The notes: a model not told the origin generated them from the letters alone. DNA of 64,000 nt from Aegilops tauschii subsp. strangulata (GCF_002575655.3 NC_053037.3:325775294-325839293); one strand, 5' to 3'; shown: positions 20,052 through 32,499, numbered from the stretch's first letter. A program made the numbers and translations.

Positions 20052-23000
20052 TACAAGAAATCTCGTCCCGAGATTTAGGAGCGGGAGTAAGGGGGAAGGG
20101 ATTTGGTTACGAAATTCTAACAAACCTTCTTGTTCTTGGTTGCTCTTCTCGAAGAGGTCGATACATTACATTGATGTCTTCATTTCTCTTGCTTAAGGTA
20201 ATCATGATGAAGCTGGCATCCTTTCTTCGGGAACTCCATCGTACTTACGAAGGACAAGGGGTAACTTCGGAATAACAGACCTCTGAACGGTTGACTATCT
20301 GGTTGATAACATCGGGGAAGGTGGCGGAAAGTAACTCTCGAATGGAAATTTAAGACAATATCGAGAGCAAAGTAAGGAGGTATCATGGGGAAGTTTCGAG
20401 CGGGCAGGCAATCGTTCGATGCCTGAAGGGTTCAGAGCAACGGGAATAAGTGTTGTGTCTGATACCAAAATTGATGATCTCACGAAAGGTGGCACGTGAA
20501 TTACATACGAAGCCAAGCGTGAGGAATAACCTTGGGAACAGGGGGTGTACAAGAGAGTCAGGTTTTGATCCTGTGGAACTGTGGGTTATGGGCCCACCAT
20601 GTGGGTTAAAAGTAGAAAGGGCAGTAATGTCTTGCACGATCATGTAAGCAAGGCATGTAAGAGGATAGCCTGTCTTTTATGTCGGCAACAACATCGGTAC
20701 CAAGGGCGAGGGACGAAGAGAACCATTTTCCTGCTCGTTGAAACGAGGCGGACCATTAGGCAAAGTTCTCGTCCATCGGTGGCTACCGGGATGTCATCAA
20801 CAATAGTAACATGGTCTTGCTGACAGAATTGTACACCGAGGTGTTTACATAAGCAGGAGAATATTACTGCTTAGATCATATAGAACTCAAGAAGGGTTAA
20901 ACAAAAGAATGGAAAGGAAAATATCATTATCAAATTAAACAGAACAATGGAAAGGAAAATGTGTTTAAACACATATTTCAAGGGTATATTCTTCCCAAGG
21001 GTAAGCAGAGCATGATATCCATGTCGGGATATAACGTAGAAAACCCTTTAGGAAAGAGGAGAGAAATTTCATGCCATTACCCATACAACGGTGTTTGGAT
21101 AATTGATAAAGAAAGTTTAGCATTGTGCTTCAAATGTTCTCATTAAAATTCGGAGTACCACAGACATGCTTCGAGATAGCATTGACATGGTCTTCAAGCA
21201 AAAGACAGACTTGGAATACACAAGGATTCATCAGGGACAACATATAGAATAAGTCTTTCAATTTCCTCATGGAAGAATGGTTAACCTTGCTAAAAAGGAA
21301 ATTATAACAAAAGGTCCTCTGGCTAGGGGTGCTAAGCAAAGACACCACCTTATCGAGTTATGTAGAGACCAATGTTATAACTCTTGGAAATATGTTCCAA
21401 CCATCATATCTGACCGAGATTCAGATCTGATTGGTGTCACGATTCCTCAGACTTAGGATGCCTAAGAAGAAAAAGGTGCAACACCAATTGACGAGATGAC
21501 ATTGTAAGATTCTCGGGAAACGAACTATGGAAGCGAGTTCCGAAACAAGAGTCCATCAGTATACCAATGAGAGGATGAGGAGGTGGCTGATTGACTCAGC
21601 GACAATCCATTGAGATTTCCAAAAGATGGATTTCCACAACTTTTTGACCAAGGAGATAACATTAGCTAGATCGAATGATATAATGAGGTATGCTCGAGGA
21701 AAACATACCCAATTAAACATTGGTTGAAAGGTGCACCCGAAATATGGGATGGGTTGCACGACCAATGTCGGAATGGTGATTCAATAATCAATAGTCTAAG
21801 AATGAACGGCCGACCATTGATTTCAAAGCAATAGGGTTGCTAGAAGTTTTAGAATCCGAACAACACAGTTCACCTGTTGGTATCCCGGTTAGAATCAACA
21901 CGTGAACCTGGAAATGAATGGAGATGGCGAGAAGTATTACTATATCAGGAATTCTTAAGAGGTGGGGCAATCCTCACAACATCCTTGACATGAAAGACAG
22001 TAATACTTCAATGTAGAACATAACATAAGCTGGTTAGCAAGGAGCTCCATAACATGATCAAGTTTGTGATGAAAGGAATGTAAGGATGTTGTCGATGGTA
22101 ACTCAAATTACCAAGGAACGAGGATGGCACTTATCATTAAGAATTCCATTGATATCCTGGAAGGAGTCAAAATGTTGATGATAATCACGACATTTTGTTG
22201 TCGAGGGGATCCACGAAGAAGCAATTGATCAGCGACTGCATCAAGCAAAAGGACTGATGCAACAAAAGATTATTGGAGCCACAGATACTACACAAACTCG
22301 GGGTCAAGTTTGTTGTTCGAGGTGAAACGATATGACGAGGAAAATCGACGTAAGCTTAGCTCATCGTCGAAAGTGGTGCTCCGGGAATAAGGACCAGGTA
22401 GCACAGTTAAAATCATCAAGATAATGATATAGCCGAGCAGGCTAGGGATGACGTGATCGAGTACGAACTCGTAAGCAAAGGAGATTACTAAGAGTTGTTT
22501 AATCGTGATGCGGACTCGATTCAGTTATCGATGTCCTTGAATGTTTAATAACTCGGAGCCCGTGAAAAATTGGAATCAATGAGAATGTAATACTTGATGG
22601 AGAACTCATAATAAGTTATGCAGTTCCGTGATAATCTCGAGATACCAGGGGGGTAATACTCGACGACAAACCAAAGTAGAGGTTGGACTGGGGTATTGCT
22701 CTTCAGAAGACAATTACTTGAACTTGCATAGGAAATGGTATTTAAAGGAGAACATGGTCGGAACCACGATCGCAAAGGATCAATTCACCGATACCAGATG
22801 ATATTATACCAGTGAAATAGTTATTATTATAAGAAGCTTCCATGATAGGATCTACATCGTGTCCATGGGCATGAACACAAAGGTTCAAGGTCGACTCCCA
22901 CTTCTGCAATGCACAACCTTTCATTCACTTCTCATTTTTCAAAGAAGTTGTAGTGTTGAAATTTTATCTGGCAAAATACCAGAAGAGTATGACTCATGAA

Positions 23001-24217
23001 AAACTTTCGAGTTCACACATATTATGAAAGGCATAGGTTCAACCCATCAAGGCATCTTAGGAACATATACCACAAACTTCGGAGTAAATATTACAAGCTC
23101 GAAAGAAGAGCATTGTTCAAAAACAGATGATACAATTTACCAAAGGCATTATATACCCATGGAAAGGCTCACAAGGTTATTCAATATGAAGGACACTATC
23201 GGATAAAATCCAACAAAGGAACCGATGGTCCACAAGGGATCTGATGTGAGCATCGGTACTCAACCAGAGGAAGAAGAACGCAAGGAGATCTGATTATAGA
23301 AACAACTGACTAACTCAAAGTTCAAATGCAAAAGAATTATGATTTCCAAATCAGGGGGTCAGAAGCAACGCTCTGATCAAGGATGGATAAGTTGAGTAGG
23401 CTTAGGGGTACAATCGATGGCAATTTGATAGGTCGAGATCCAGCTCACGTTTAAAATGACGTCTGAGCCGGAAGGATGAATTCTAGGATCTGATTGAGGA
23501 TTGCGAGCTTTCGCAACAAATTGAATCAACGGACTCAAAATGATAATGACAATAGATGCCAATAAGATTTAGACTTATGGGATTAACCATAATGCAAGCA
23601 AGTAAGAATTTCAAGAGCAATAGGCTACTCAGGATTTCGGAAGTTCAAATAGTATTTTGAAGACTTTTGTGAAATACATGAATCAACTGGGGATGAGCAA
23701 ATATCCGGTGAGTGCTAGAAATTATCCTTAATGGTATTCATGTGGCAAAGAACAGCAAGGCAGTAAGCTCAAAGGATTCTCGGAGCAGCAAAGAGGATTT
23801 TGGGGTATCTTGTAATAACAAGATCAACTGGGAAACATTGTATGAATGGCGAGTATACGTGGCTATCCATAGGAGTTTATCGTTGAAAGGGAATTGCAAA
23901 AGCGATGAACACAAGTTCTCGGGTTATCAGCGGAGAGTATCTTCAGGGTCTTCACGTGCAACAGACGATCATCAGTAATAAGGGGCTCTCCGGGTGAAAG
24001 TGATAACGAGATCCTAATGTCAGATTTAGCAAAATTCAATTAACCCGAATAGAAGAGAGATCAGAGTCCCAGATTATAGACAAGGAGTAAAAGATCCTAG
24101 TACCACCCAATGGCGACGTGGGCCCGTAAGACACACAGCCATGTTAGTAAAAGTTTTGCAATGACTAGACTCAACTTCGGCCAAGGAGTTGGAAAGGGGG
24201 ATTCCTACAGGCAGTTG
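20052..24217 (-). other. internal domain of the LARD, no coding capacity
   Basis: No gag, protease, reverse transcriptase or integrase motif was found on either strand; all frames are broken into pieces of about 90 codons or less. The region is not low-complexity. In LARDs this domain is thought to provide packaging signals while proteins come from an autonomous partner. Confidence 0.7.
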
Positions 24218-24229
24218 GCTCTGATACCA
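24218..24229 (-). other. primer-binding site, initiator Met tRNA type
   Basis: On the minus strand it reads TGGTATCAGAGC, the standard complement of the initiator tRNA-Met 3' end. It lies three bases downstream of the 5' LTR end. Confidence 0.9.
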
Positions 24230-24232
24230 ACT

Positions 24233-27200
24233 TGTGACGCCCCCGATTTGACCGTACACTAATCATGCACGCAAATGTGTACGATCAAGATCAGGGACTC
24301 ACGGGAAGATATCACAACACAACTCTAAAACATAAATAAGTCGTACAAGCATCATAATACAAGCCAGGGGCCTCGAGGGCTCGAATACAAGTGCTCGATC
24401 ACAGACGAGTCGGCGGAAGCAACAATATCTGAGCACAGACATAAGTTAAACAAGTTTGCCTTAAGAAGGCTAGCACAAACTGGGATACAGCTCGAACGAG
24501 GCGCAGGCCTCCTGCCTGGGATCCTCCTAACTACTCCTGGTCGTCGTCAGCGGGCTGCACGTAGTAGTAGGCACCTCCAGTGTCGTAGGTGTCGTCGTCG
24601 ACGGTGGCGTCTGGCTCCTGGACTCCAGCATCTGGTTGCGACAACCAGATAGAAAGGAAAGGGGAAAAGAGGGAGAGAAGCAACCGTGAGTACTCATCCA
24701 AAGTACTCGCAAGCAAGGAGCTACACTACATATGCATGGGTATATGTGTAAAGGGGCATATCAATGGACTGAACTGCAGAATGCCAGAATAAAAGGGGGA
24801 TAGCTAGTCCTGTCGAAGACTACACTTCTGGCCATCTCCATCTTGCAGCATGTAGAAGAGAGTAGATTGAAGTCCTCCAAGTAGCATCGCATAGCATAAT
24901 CCTACCCGGCGATCCCCTCCTCGTCGCCCTGTTAGAGAGCGATCACCGGGTTGTATCTGGCACTTGGAAGGGTGTATTTTATTCAGTATCCGGTTCTAGT
25001 TGTCATAAGGTCAAGGTACAACTCCGGGTCGTCCTTTTACCGAGGGACACGGCTATTCGAATAGATAAACTTCCCTGCAGGGGTGCACCACATAACCCAA
25101 CACGCTCGATCCCATTTGGCCGGACACACTTTTCTGGGTCATGCCCGGCCTCGGAAGATCAACACGTCGCAGCCCCACCTAAGCACAACAGAGAGGTCAG
25201 CACGCCGGTCTAACCCTATGCGCGCAGGGGTCTGGGCCCATCGCCCTATGCACACCTGCACGTTGCGTACGCGGCCGGAAGCAGACCTAGCCTAGTGGCG
25301 TTCCAGTCCAATCCGACGCGCGCCACTCAGTCGCTGACGTCATGAAGGCTTCGGCTGATACCACGACGCCGGGATACCCATAACTACTCCCGCGTAGATG
25401 GTTAGTGCGTATAGACCAAATGGCCAGACTCAGATCAAATACCAAGAACTCGTTAAGCATGTTATGTCGAAGTAACCGCGGACGCCGTCCAGGGCTAGGC
25501 CCACCTCTCACCTAGGCGGTCTCAACCTGCCCTGTCGCTCCGCCACAAAGATCCACTTGCGGGTACTCCTACGAGCCGACCCGACTTTATTTACCACATG
25601 TGTCATGTATAGAGTATATAAGTATATACCCGTGATCACCGCCCAAGTGATCATGGCCCGATAGTATAGCACAGCAGACGGACAAGAATGTAGGGCCACT
25701 GATGGAAAACTAGCATCCTATACTAAGCATGTAGGATTGCAGGTAAAGGTAACAACAGTAGTAGCAAGGATAGGCTATGCATCAGGATAGGATATCGGAA
25801 AGCAGTAACATGCTACACTACTCTAATGCAAGCAGTATAGAGAAGAATAGGCGATATCTGGTGATCAAGGGGGGGGGGCTTGCCTGGTTGCTCTGGCAAG
25901 TAGGAGGGGTCCTCAACTCCGTAGTCGAACTGGGCAGCAGCAGCGTCGGTCTCGTAGTCTACCGGAGAGAAGAAGGGGGAAGAAACAGTAAATACAATGC
26001 AAACATAAGCATGACGATGCGTGACATGACAATGAGTGGTACTAGGTGTGCCCTAACGCGGCAGTAGGTGGTACCGGCGAAGGGGGGGGGACATCCGGGA
26101 AAGTATTCCCGATGTTTCGCATTTTCGGACAGATGAAACGGAGGGGGAAAGTTGCGTGTTCGATAGGTTAGGGAGGTGTGGTGGACGAACGGGCTACGTA
26201 TTCGGATTCGTCTCGTTGTTCTGAGCAACTTTCATGTACAAAGTTTTCCCATCCGAGTTACGGATTAAAAGATATGATTTTCTAAAGATTTAATCATTTT
26301 CTGGAATTATTTAATTTAACAAAAAAAGGAATATGACGTCAGCATGACGTAATGATGACCTCAGCAGTCAACAGAGCGGCTGACCAGGTCAAACTGACCA
26401 GTGGGTCCTACCTGTCATAGACAGTGGACTAACAGAAGATTAAACTAACTAAATTTAGATTAGTTAACTACTGGACCCCACCTGTCATAGTCTAATCAGC
26501 TAAACTAATTAGTTTTAATTATTAAAATGCTTTAATTACAGGATTAAGCGGTGGGGCCCGCACGTCAGTGGCTGGGGCCTGCCCAGTCAGCAGTTGACTG
26601 GGTCAACCCAGTCAACTGGGACCCACGGGGCCCATTGGCAGTGGCTCTGGGGTGGCCCTAGGCCAGCCACGTCGGCGGCCGGCGCCGGAGCGACTCCGGC
26701 GACCAAAACAGAGGCGGCCCCTCGCGGGAGTTGGCCGGAATTGCGCTATAAGTGACCATTTGGCCCGGGGTTTGGCCCTACGGGACGCGCACGTCGCTCC
26801 GCATCAGATGTGGGCAGTGGCAGGAGCGGAGACGGCCGGAATCGAGCGGGGCGTCGACAAGCGGCGATAGCCGGAGTTGGGCGAGCACGGGATCGACTCT
26901 ACGGGCGCTAATGCGATGGACTGGCGGCACGGGCGGTATCGGGGCGATGCACTGAGCACGACCGAGTGCTTGCCCGGCCCTGAAACGAACGGCAGCAGCA
27001 GCGATGATGACCGCAGTGGCGGCGAGGTTCGGCAATGGCGGGGAAACGAAGCTAGGGGCGCGCAGGGAAAACGGGGAGAGAGGGGAGGTGTGCGAGCTCA
27101 CAGTGGTCGCAGAGGAGGGGCGGCGAGGTCTGGGGCGCTGTGTAGCTCGTGAATCGACAGTGAGGTTGTGCGACGGCGGACAAGGAAGAAGATGAAGCAG

Positions 27201-28076
27201 GCGTCGTCGATGGGGCCTCCCGTCTTCGATCTAGCACCGTAGTCCACGTAGGGGGGCATACACTTCCTCCTGGACAGGACGGTGCAGCTGGAGGCGGCCG
27301 GGGGGGGCGATGGTTTGCGTTGGCGAGCTCCGGCTTGGGCGTTCGGCGAGCTGGGAGGAGTAGGGAGAGTGGAAGAGGGCGAGGCAGATCTGGACGAGGC
27401 GAGAGGGGGGTATCGGGCGGCTAGGGTTCCAGGGGAAGGAGAGTGGGAGCCGGGGGTTCTTATCCACTCGCCGGCGCCAGCGAGCTGGTCCGGCGGGGCT
27501 CCTCCCCTGTAGCGACGTGCCTGAGGAACAGGACGAGCGACCGGGTGGGGGTGGGCCACTGGGCGGAGCTAGCTGGGCCGGTTCGGCTGGCTAGGCCCGG
27601 GGGCAGGGGTCTTCCCCCTTTTTTTTGCCTTTCTCTTTTTTAAAAACTTTTTATTATTTTCATTTTTTTGTTTTCCTTTTTGTTACTATTTATGTTAGTT
27701 TTATAAATAATAAAATTAGTTCCTAAAATAGTATTACTACTTATTCTAATGCCACAATAACTTGGGCACCCAAACAAATTAGTTTAACATTTTATATATT
27801 ATAAAAGGAATTTAATTATTGGTTTTAGCTACTATTTATTTACTTTCGAGCATTCAGTTATTTTATAAAAGTGTGGTTTCTCCACCATAATTACCTATGC
27901 AATATTTGGTTCACTCCGAACATTTTAGTTTTAATATTTGAAAACTTTTATTGTTTGCTTGATTTTGAATTTGAATTTGAATCGGTTTCGAACTAACGCG
28001 AGATTAGTAACAGTAATAGAGGTGACGTGGCAACATTAGTAGAGGTTTACTGTAGCTTTATTATCCGGGCGTCACA
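24233..28076 (-). repeat. 5' LTR of the LARD (3844 bp)
   Basis: Direct repeat of 16230-20039 with scattered substitutions and small indels. Compared with that copy it has 19 extra bases near 26519 and about a dozen extra bases near 24590. It ends GGGCGTCACA and is followed by the target duplication CCTCG. Confidence 0.93.
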
Positions 28077-28081
28077 CCTCG

Positions 28082-28587
28082 AGACCGAGGTGGAGCGCCT
28101 TCGCGTTCTTGCACTAGAGGCACGCATATCGGACTCCACCGTGGTCAGTGACCTCCGCATCACCTCCCGAAGGAGCGCCTCCTCCGGGGTTGACGGGAAC
28201 TGAGCGCGTCCAGTGGCGAGAAGAGCCGGGCTCCCCCGCGGCCGCCGCTCGCCGCGGCTCGCACGGGTCCGCTTTCACCTCTGACTTCGGCATGCGCATC
28301 CGCACGGGAGTCGCAGGCACGAGAGCCTACCACTGCCTGGGCAGTGCTGAAGTCAGAGCGGAAGGGGAGACCCTGCTCCAGATATAGAGCATCATGGAGC
28401 TAGAAGCGCGGGCGCGGACGACATTTGGCCGTCGGGACATGAAGGAGCTTGTTGCGAATGCGACGGAGCTCGGGCTCTCGTCTTTGTTCACGCGCGAGCA
28501 CTGGATGGCGATGCAGAGTGCAAGCTCCTCCTCATCGGATTCCTCCTTCACGAGACCGTCCCAGTCCATAGGATTGGCCTCGCTTTG
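28082..28587 (-). pseudogene. coding-like sequence of unknown function, proximal part
   Basis: On the minus strand an ATG at 28569 opens an acidic start (MDWDGLVKEESDEEELAL) running to a stop near 28327. A second frame (28320-28114) continues with Ala/Gly/Arg-rich residues, and the sequence then passes into 16229-16063 across the LARD insertion. The GC-rich, codon-like composition suggests an old coding locus or captured fragment. I do not recognise a domain and assign no function. Confidence 0.3.
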
Positions 28588-29059
28588 ACCAGAAAATTCA
28601 CCGACGAATCAAAGAAGACCTCCCATCTACCATCATTGTCCGAGAAAATCATGGGGCAGTGTAGCTCCACTGATGTGGAGGTCGCCCATCGACCGCCTTT
28701 CTCCATGGAAAACTACAGGAGGCGTAGCTCCATTGTCTTCATTGATGAGGATGAACATCTTCCAACTGGCCACCTTTCAGCTAGAGGATTCAAAGTTTTT
28801 CAAGGTTTGAGAGTTTGGCCCCTCTTGCTATTTATTCTAAATAAAATAATTTTTTTGTAAAATAGGGGATGAACATAATATCACTCATTAACTTTTTTGT
28901 GTCTTCATGTGTACTTAGGAAAAAAATTATCATTAATAATTTTTCTGAGGCAACCGAACCAAGAATGTTTACCCCATAGAATTATTGGTCGTACATGATG
29001 TGAGGGGTTTTAGCACCAGGATATACTCTGTGTGTAAAACAAAATCAACTCACCAACTA
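28588..29059. other. unassigned sequence left of CACTA-like DNA
   Basis: Nothing convincing is seen. A 91-codon frame at 28585-28860 (+) has no family features. The sequence turns AT-rich after 28840. Confidence 0.4.
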
Positions 29060-29224
29060 GGATCACCAGGCTGGCTTTGCCGAGTGCAGAGCTTGGCAAA
29101 AAAAGACTAAGCAAACACATATGACATGTGGCCCGCCTATACTTGTCAAAGGTCTGTCGAGTTTCACAGTCGGCAAAGGTTTGACGAGTTTCAGCAATAG
29201 GGGACTCGACAGAAAATGTGCCAC
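29060..29224. mobile_element. CACTA-like subterminal sequence, left part
   Basis: TTTGCCGAGTG, CGGCAAAGG and GACGAGTTTC motifs resemble the repeated TTTGCCGAGT/ACTCGGCAAA units in the CACTA end at 44640-44942. The LINE at 29238-44626 was inserted between the two blocks, as its 13-bp target duplication shows, so both belonged to one stretch. No CACTACTGG terminus was found on the left. Confidence 0.55.
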
Positions 29225-29237
29225 ACATCTTACCCCT

Positions 29238-30157
29238 TCCTTCAACGGGCCTTGCGTATGAAGGGTTTCGATCTGGCGTGGAGAAATCAGGTGGAATCGT
29301 TCACGCAAAAAAAAGTGTTGGAATTAAAGTGAATGATGACATAGGTCATTACTTCCAGACACACAAAGGTCTCAGGCAAGGAGATCCGATGTCACCTATC
29401 CTGTTCAACATAGTGGTCGATATGTTGACAATTTTAATAGAAAGGGCTAAGGATGCTGGCCAGGTAGGTGGCCTCGTTCCGCATTTGGTTGACGGAGGTG
29501 TGTCCATCCTACAGTACGCTGATGATACTATGACTTCATGGAGCATGACTTGGCAAAAGCAAGGAACATGAAGTTGGTGTTATGCTTGTTCGAACAATTG
29601 ACCGGGTTAAATATTAACTTTCATAAAAGTGAATTGTTCTGCTTCGATAGAGCTAAAGATGAACAAGACGCTTACAAACAATTGTTCGGGTGCGAATTGG
29701 GAGCTTTACCCTTCACATACTTCGGTATACCAATCCACCATCGCAAGCTTACAAATAGAGAATGGAAGTGCACTGAGGATCGATTTGAGAAAAAACTAAG
29801 CTGCTGGAAGGGCAAGCTTATGTCATACGGAAGCCGATTAATTCTTATTAAATCGGTTCTCACGAGTATGCCTATGTTTCTCTTGTCCTTTTTTGAGGTA
29901 TCAGTTGGTGTCCGGAAAAGGCTTGATTTCTATCGATTGCGCTTCTTCTGGCAGAGCGATGAACTCAAACAAAAGTACAGACTCGCTAAGTGGGACATCA
30001 TCTGTAGGCCGAAAGACCAAGGGCGCCTCGGTATCGAAAATTTAGAGGTAAAGAACTGATGTCTTCTCAGCAAGTGGTTGTATAAGCTATCTGTAGAGAT
30101 GTATGCCACTTGGGATCAGATTCTCCGCAATAAGTACCTTCAATCCAAAACTTTGTC
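29238..30157 (+). pseudogene. LINE 2 reverse transcriptase fragment
   Basis: The frame includes HKGLRQGDPMSPILFN, the catalytic SILQYADDT, FEQLTGLNINFHKSE and LPFTYFGIPIHHRKL, all typical of the palm and thumb regions of plant LINE reverse transcriptases. A frame change lies just after YADDT (about 29530-29545), and a TGA occurs at 30057-30059. The region before the palm domain, including any endonuclease, is missing. It is cut by the gypsy insertion at 30157/30158. Confidence 0.85.
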
Positions 30158-30480
30158 TGTAGCGACCAGACCTCAAACAGTCTGTGCTGCTGTGCACCAG
30201 TGTCATCCCTGGATCAGTAATGCTGACACGCACAGTACAAATGGAGGATTTATAACAGAGTAGCAATCACACACTTATTACAACGAATATCTCAAAAGAG
30301 AATAAGTATGATAAATATTTCTTAAGGCCATCTAAAAACGATAACAGCGGAAGGCTTGGAAGATAAGTGAGTCCATCAACTCCAACGGCATCACTGAGTA
30401 TAAGACCACGACCTAAGGCACCTTACTCGTCGTCTGAAAAGTCTGCAACATAAAACGTTGCAGCCCGAAGACGGGTCAGC
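30158..30480 (-). repeat. truncated third LTR (323 bp)
   Basis: This is the LTR end opposite TGTAAC, starting TGTAGCGACC on the plus strand. It matches the first 323 bases of the LTRs at 32500 and 40710. At 30480 it joins directly to gag sequence with about two non-matching bases (CC), so the rest of this LTR and most of the internal region were deleted together. Confidence 0.92.
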
Positions 30481-30482
30481 CC

Positions 30483-31457
30483 GAAAGGGTTTGGCTTCTT
30501 CCCAGAGCTTCCATTGCCATTTCCATTCTGGGCTTCAGGACAATCAGTTGCATAATGTCCAGTCTTCTGGCACGTGAAACAAGTAATGTGGCTTAGATCC
30601 CTCTTGGCTGGGGTAGATGGGTTGGTGCGGTTTTGTCCGTTGTTTCCTCCATTCCCATTACCATTCTTGGAGCCATTATGGTTGTGCGAACTACCTCCTC
30701 CATGGGTATGCTGAAACTGTCCTCCCGGTTTCGGGGTAAAACGTGGCTTCTGCTGAGCTCCAGAATTATACTTCCCTTGTCCATACTTCCTCTTACGGTT
30801 TTCAATCTGCTGCTGCTTCCCTTCAATCATGAGTGCTCTATCTACCAACTCCTGGTAGTTGTTGAAGGTTGCTACCATTAGCTGCATGCTCAGCTCATCA
30901 TTCAATCCTTCGAGGAACTTCTCCTACTTGGCTGCATCTGTAGCAACCTCATCTGGTGCATAACGTGCTAACTTACTGAAATCCTCCACATACTGGCCTA
31001 CGGTGCGTCCTCCTTGTCGCAGGTTGCGAAACTCACGCTTCTTCATAGCCATAGCTCCTGCTGAAACATGGGCTGTACGGAAAGCTTACTGAAACTGGTC
31101 CCATGTGACAGTGTCAATAGGGTGTGTGGCTGTGTAATTCTCCCACCATGATGTTGCGGGTCCATCAAGCTGATGTGCGGCAAAACGCACTCTTTCCGCA
31201 TCTGTGCATCCTGCAGTGGCCAACTCTCTTCCAACTTTGCGGAGCCAATCATCTGCAACAATCGGCTCGGTGCTGCTGGAAAACACCGGCGGATTTAGCC
31301 TCAAGAAATGGGCTAAGTGATCAACAGGTGGTGGTGGTGGGTTGTTGTTGTTGTTGCCTTGGTTCTGTACTAACACTTGCATCAGGGCATTCTGTTGCTG
31401 AATCAACTGAGTGATCTCCGGTGGGAAAACAAATCCGGTGTCGCGTCTCGGAGGCAT
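30483..31457 (-). pseudogene. gag fragment of the truncated array unit
   Basis: This is a copy of the first 325 or so codons of the gag-pol frame at 35510-39667, from MPPRRDTG to just past the zinc knuckle ([14 protein letters not shown]), where the deletion joins LTR sequence. Two Gln codons have become stops, at about 31086 (TAA) and about 30924 (TAG). The second knuckle residue block differs from the full copy (CFTC versus CFKC). The Asn run has five residues against eleven in the full copy. It cannot produce functional Gag. Confidence 0.85.
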
Positions 31458-31656
31458 CTGATAGGTTAGAAAAGATGAGAGTTTAGAATAGGATGAGGTC
31501 TAGAGAGAAAACACTACCCATATGCTCATGAGACAAATACAATCAATAACACTCAATCAATTCAAACAAGGCATACAATCGATCTATCTAGCGTTACAAA
31601 AGTGCTTGAACTATACTATGTAAATGGGGGAAAACTACTACTGATATGGTGGTCTA

Positions 31657-32388
31657 CTAGAAATTCTGATCAGTTGAAGACTCCATGATATCTGCTCCAG
31701 CTTCATCAACAAAGTCATCTTCACTGGGGTCCGAGTCGGTGTCGTCGATGATGATGTAGTTATCCGGGCAAGTGCATTCATCACCTTCTGCTTTTGGCAC
31801 TGGATTTCCCATGAATACTCCAATCTTCTTCTCCAGGTCGTCATTCTTCCCTACTAGTGCGACGATTTCCTCCAAATAATCCTCGCGTGTAGCCTTGAGT
31901 TCTTCCTCTAGCTCCTTGACCTTCGTCAATGCCTTCTTCAGATCTATCTTGTCTGAGCACATCTGGTTCTCCTGACGACGAATGTGTTGGTTTTGCTCCT
32001 GGATGAACGCTGCAATTGATCCATCCTTCTTGGTGCTGATCATCTCCCATTGCTCGTCTCGGCGTCCACAAATATGATAAATAGTATCCTTAAGCTTCCT
32101 GTGGTAGACTTCTCCAATGCGTCCCATAGCGATGTGGGCTGCCATGCTCTTCCCTAAACTCCAGGTTGGTGCTTCAAAAGACAACTTTATAGGCTCAGTG
32201 ACTGGCGCAATCGTCCTTCCTGGAACTTGAACTTGAATCTGCCAGCTCTCCTCTTCAGGTAATGTAGCGTTGTAGGTTCCGGTGATGCTTGGTATTCCTA
32301 TATTCAAGTACTTGGTGACTTCCTTCAAGTGACGTCCAAAAGGCGTATCCTCATCGGGTTGCATGAACTTGCTCCTTGCATCCGCCAT
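31657..32388 (-). CDS. extra ORF upstream of gag, copy in the truncated unit
   Basis: An intact 243-codon frame starting MADARSKFMQP and ending STDQNF. Residues about 140-190 are a heptad-rich, charged helix (probable coiled coil), followed by a short Cys-bearing segment (GDECTCPDN) and a strongly acidic tail rich in Asp and Ser. I recognise no enzyme motif. It lies between primer site and gag, and so would be the first frame on the genomic RNA. It differs from the other copy at only four residues (His/Gln, Lys/Glu and two Val/Ile). The gag downstream is broken here, yet this ORF stays open. Confidence 0.7.
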   Translation of the reverse strand: MADARSKFMQPDEDTPFGRHLKEVTKYLNIGIPSITGTYNATLPEEESWQIQVQVPGRTIAPVTEPIKLSFEAPTWSLGKSMAAHIAMGRIGEVYHRKLKDTIYHICGRRDEQWEMISTKKDGSIAAFIQEQNQHIRRQENQMCSDKIDLKKALTKVKELEEELKATREDYLEEIVALVGKNDDLEKKIGVFMGNPVPKAEGDECTCPDNYIIIDDTDSDPSEDDFVDEAGADIMESSTDQNF

Positions 32389-32483
32389 TCCTAAATGAGT
32401 AGAAAGTGGAGAGGGGTCAGAAATGAGAAGAGAGAAGTGTTCTAGGGTTTAAGCTTAGTGGTCGTGTCCTACAGTCAGCGTGT

Positions 32484-32495
32484 GCTCTGATACCA
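32484..32495 (-). other. primer-binding site (initiator Met tRNA), truncated unit
   Basis: On the minus strand it reads TGGTATCAGAGC, four bases downstream of the LTR end at 32500. It shows that the central LTR served as, or is equivalent to, a 5' LTR for the left unit. Confidence 0.88.
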
Positions 32496-32499
32496 CCTT

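Larger units (their letters stand above)
16230..28076 (-). mobile_element. LARD-like LTR retrotransposon, complete, non-coding
   Basis: Two directly repeated LTRs of about 3.8 kb (16230-20039 and 24233-28076) both start TGTGACGCCC and end GGGCGTCACA. They enclose 4.19 kb without any open frame longer than about 90 codons. The primer site complementary to initiator Met tRNA (24218-24229) and a polypurine tract (20040-20051) place the 5' LTR on the right, so the element is on the minus strand. CCTCG on both sides (16225-16229, 28077-28081) is the target duplication. Long LTRs with a conserved non-coding core define large retrotransposon derivatives such as Sukkula; the exact family is not certain. 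Confidence 0.93.

Noticed and set aside
21410..21432. SDRDS-like translation on the plus strand inside the LARD core, resembling an integrase motif
   Set aside because: It lies on the strand opposite to the element, the surrounding frame is full of stops and no neighbouring integrase residues fit.
27098..27559. 153-codon minus-strand frame in the LARD LTR
   Set aside because: The partner LTR breaks the frame, composition explains it, and no domain is visible.
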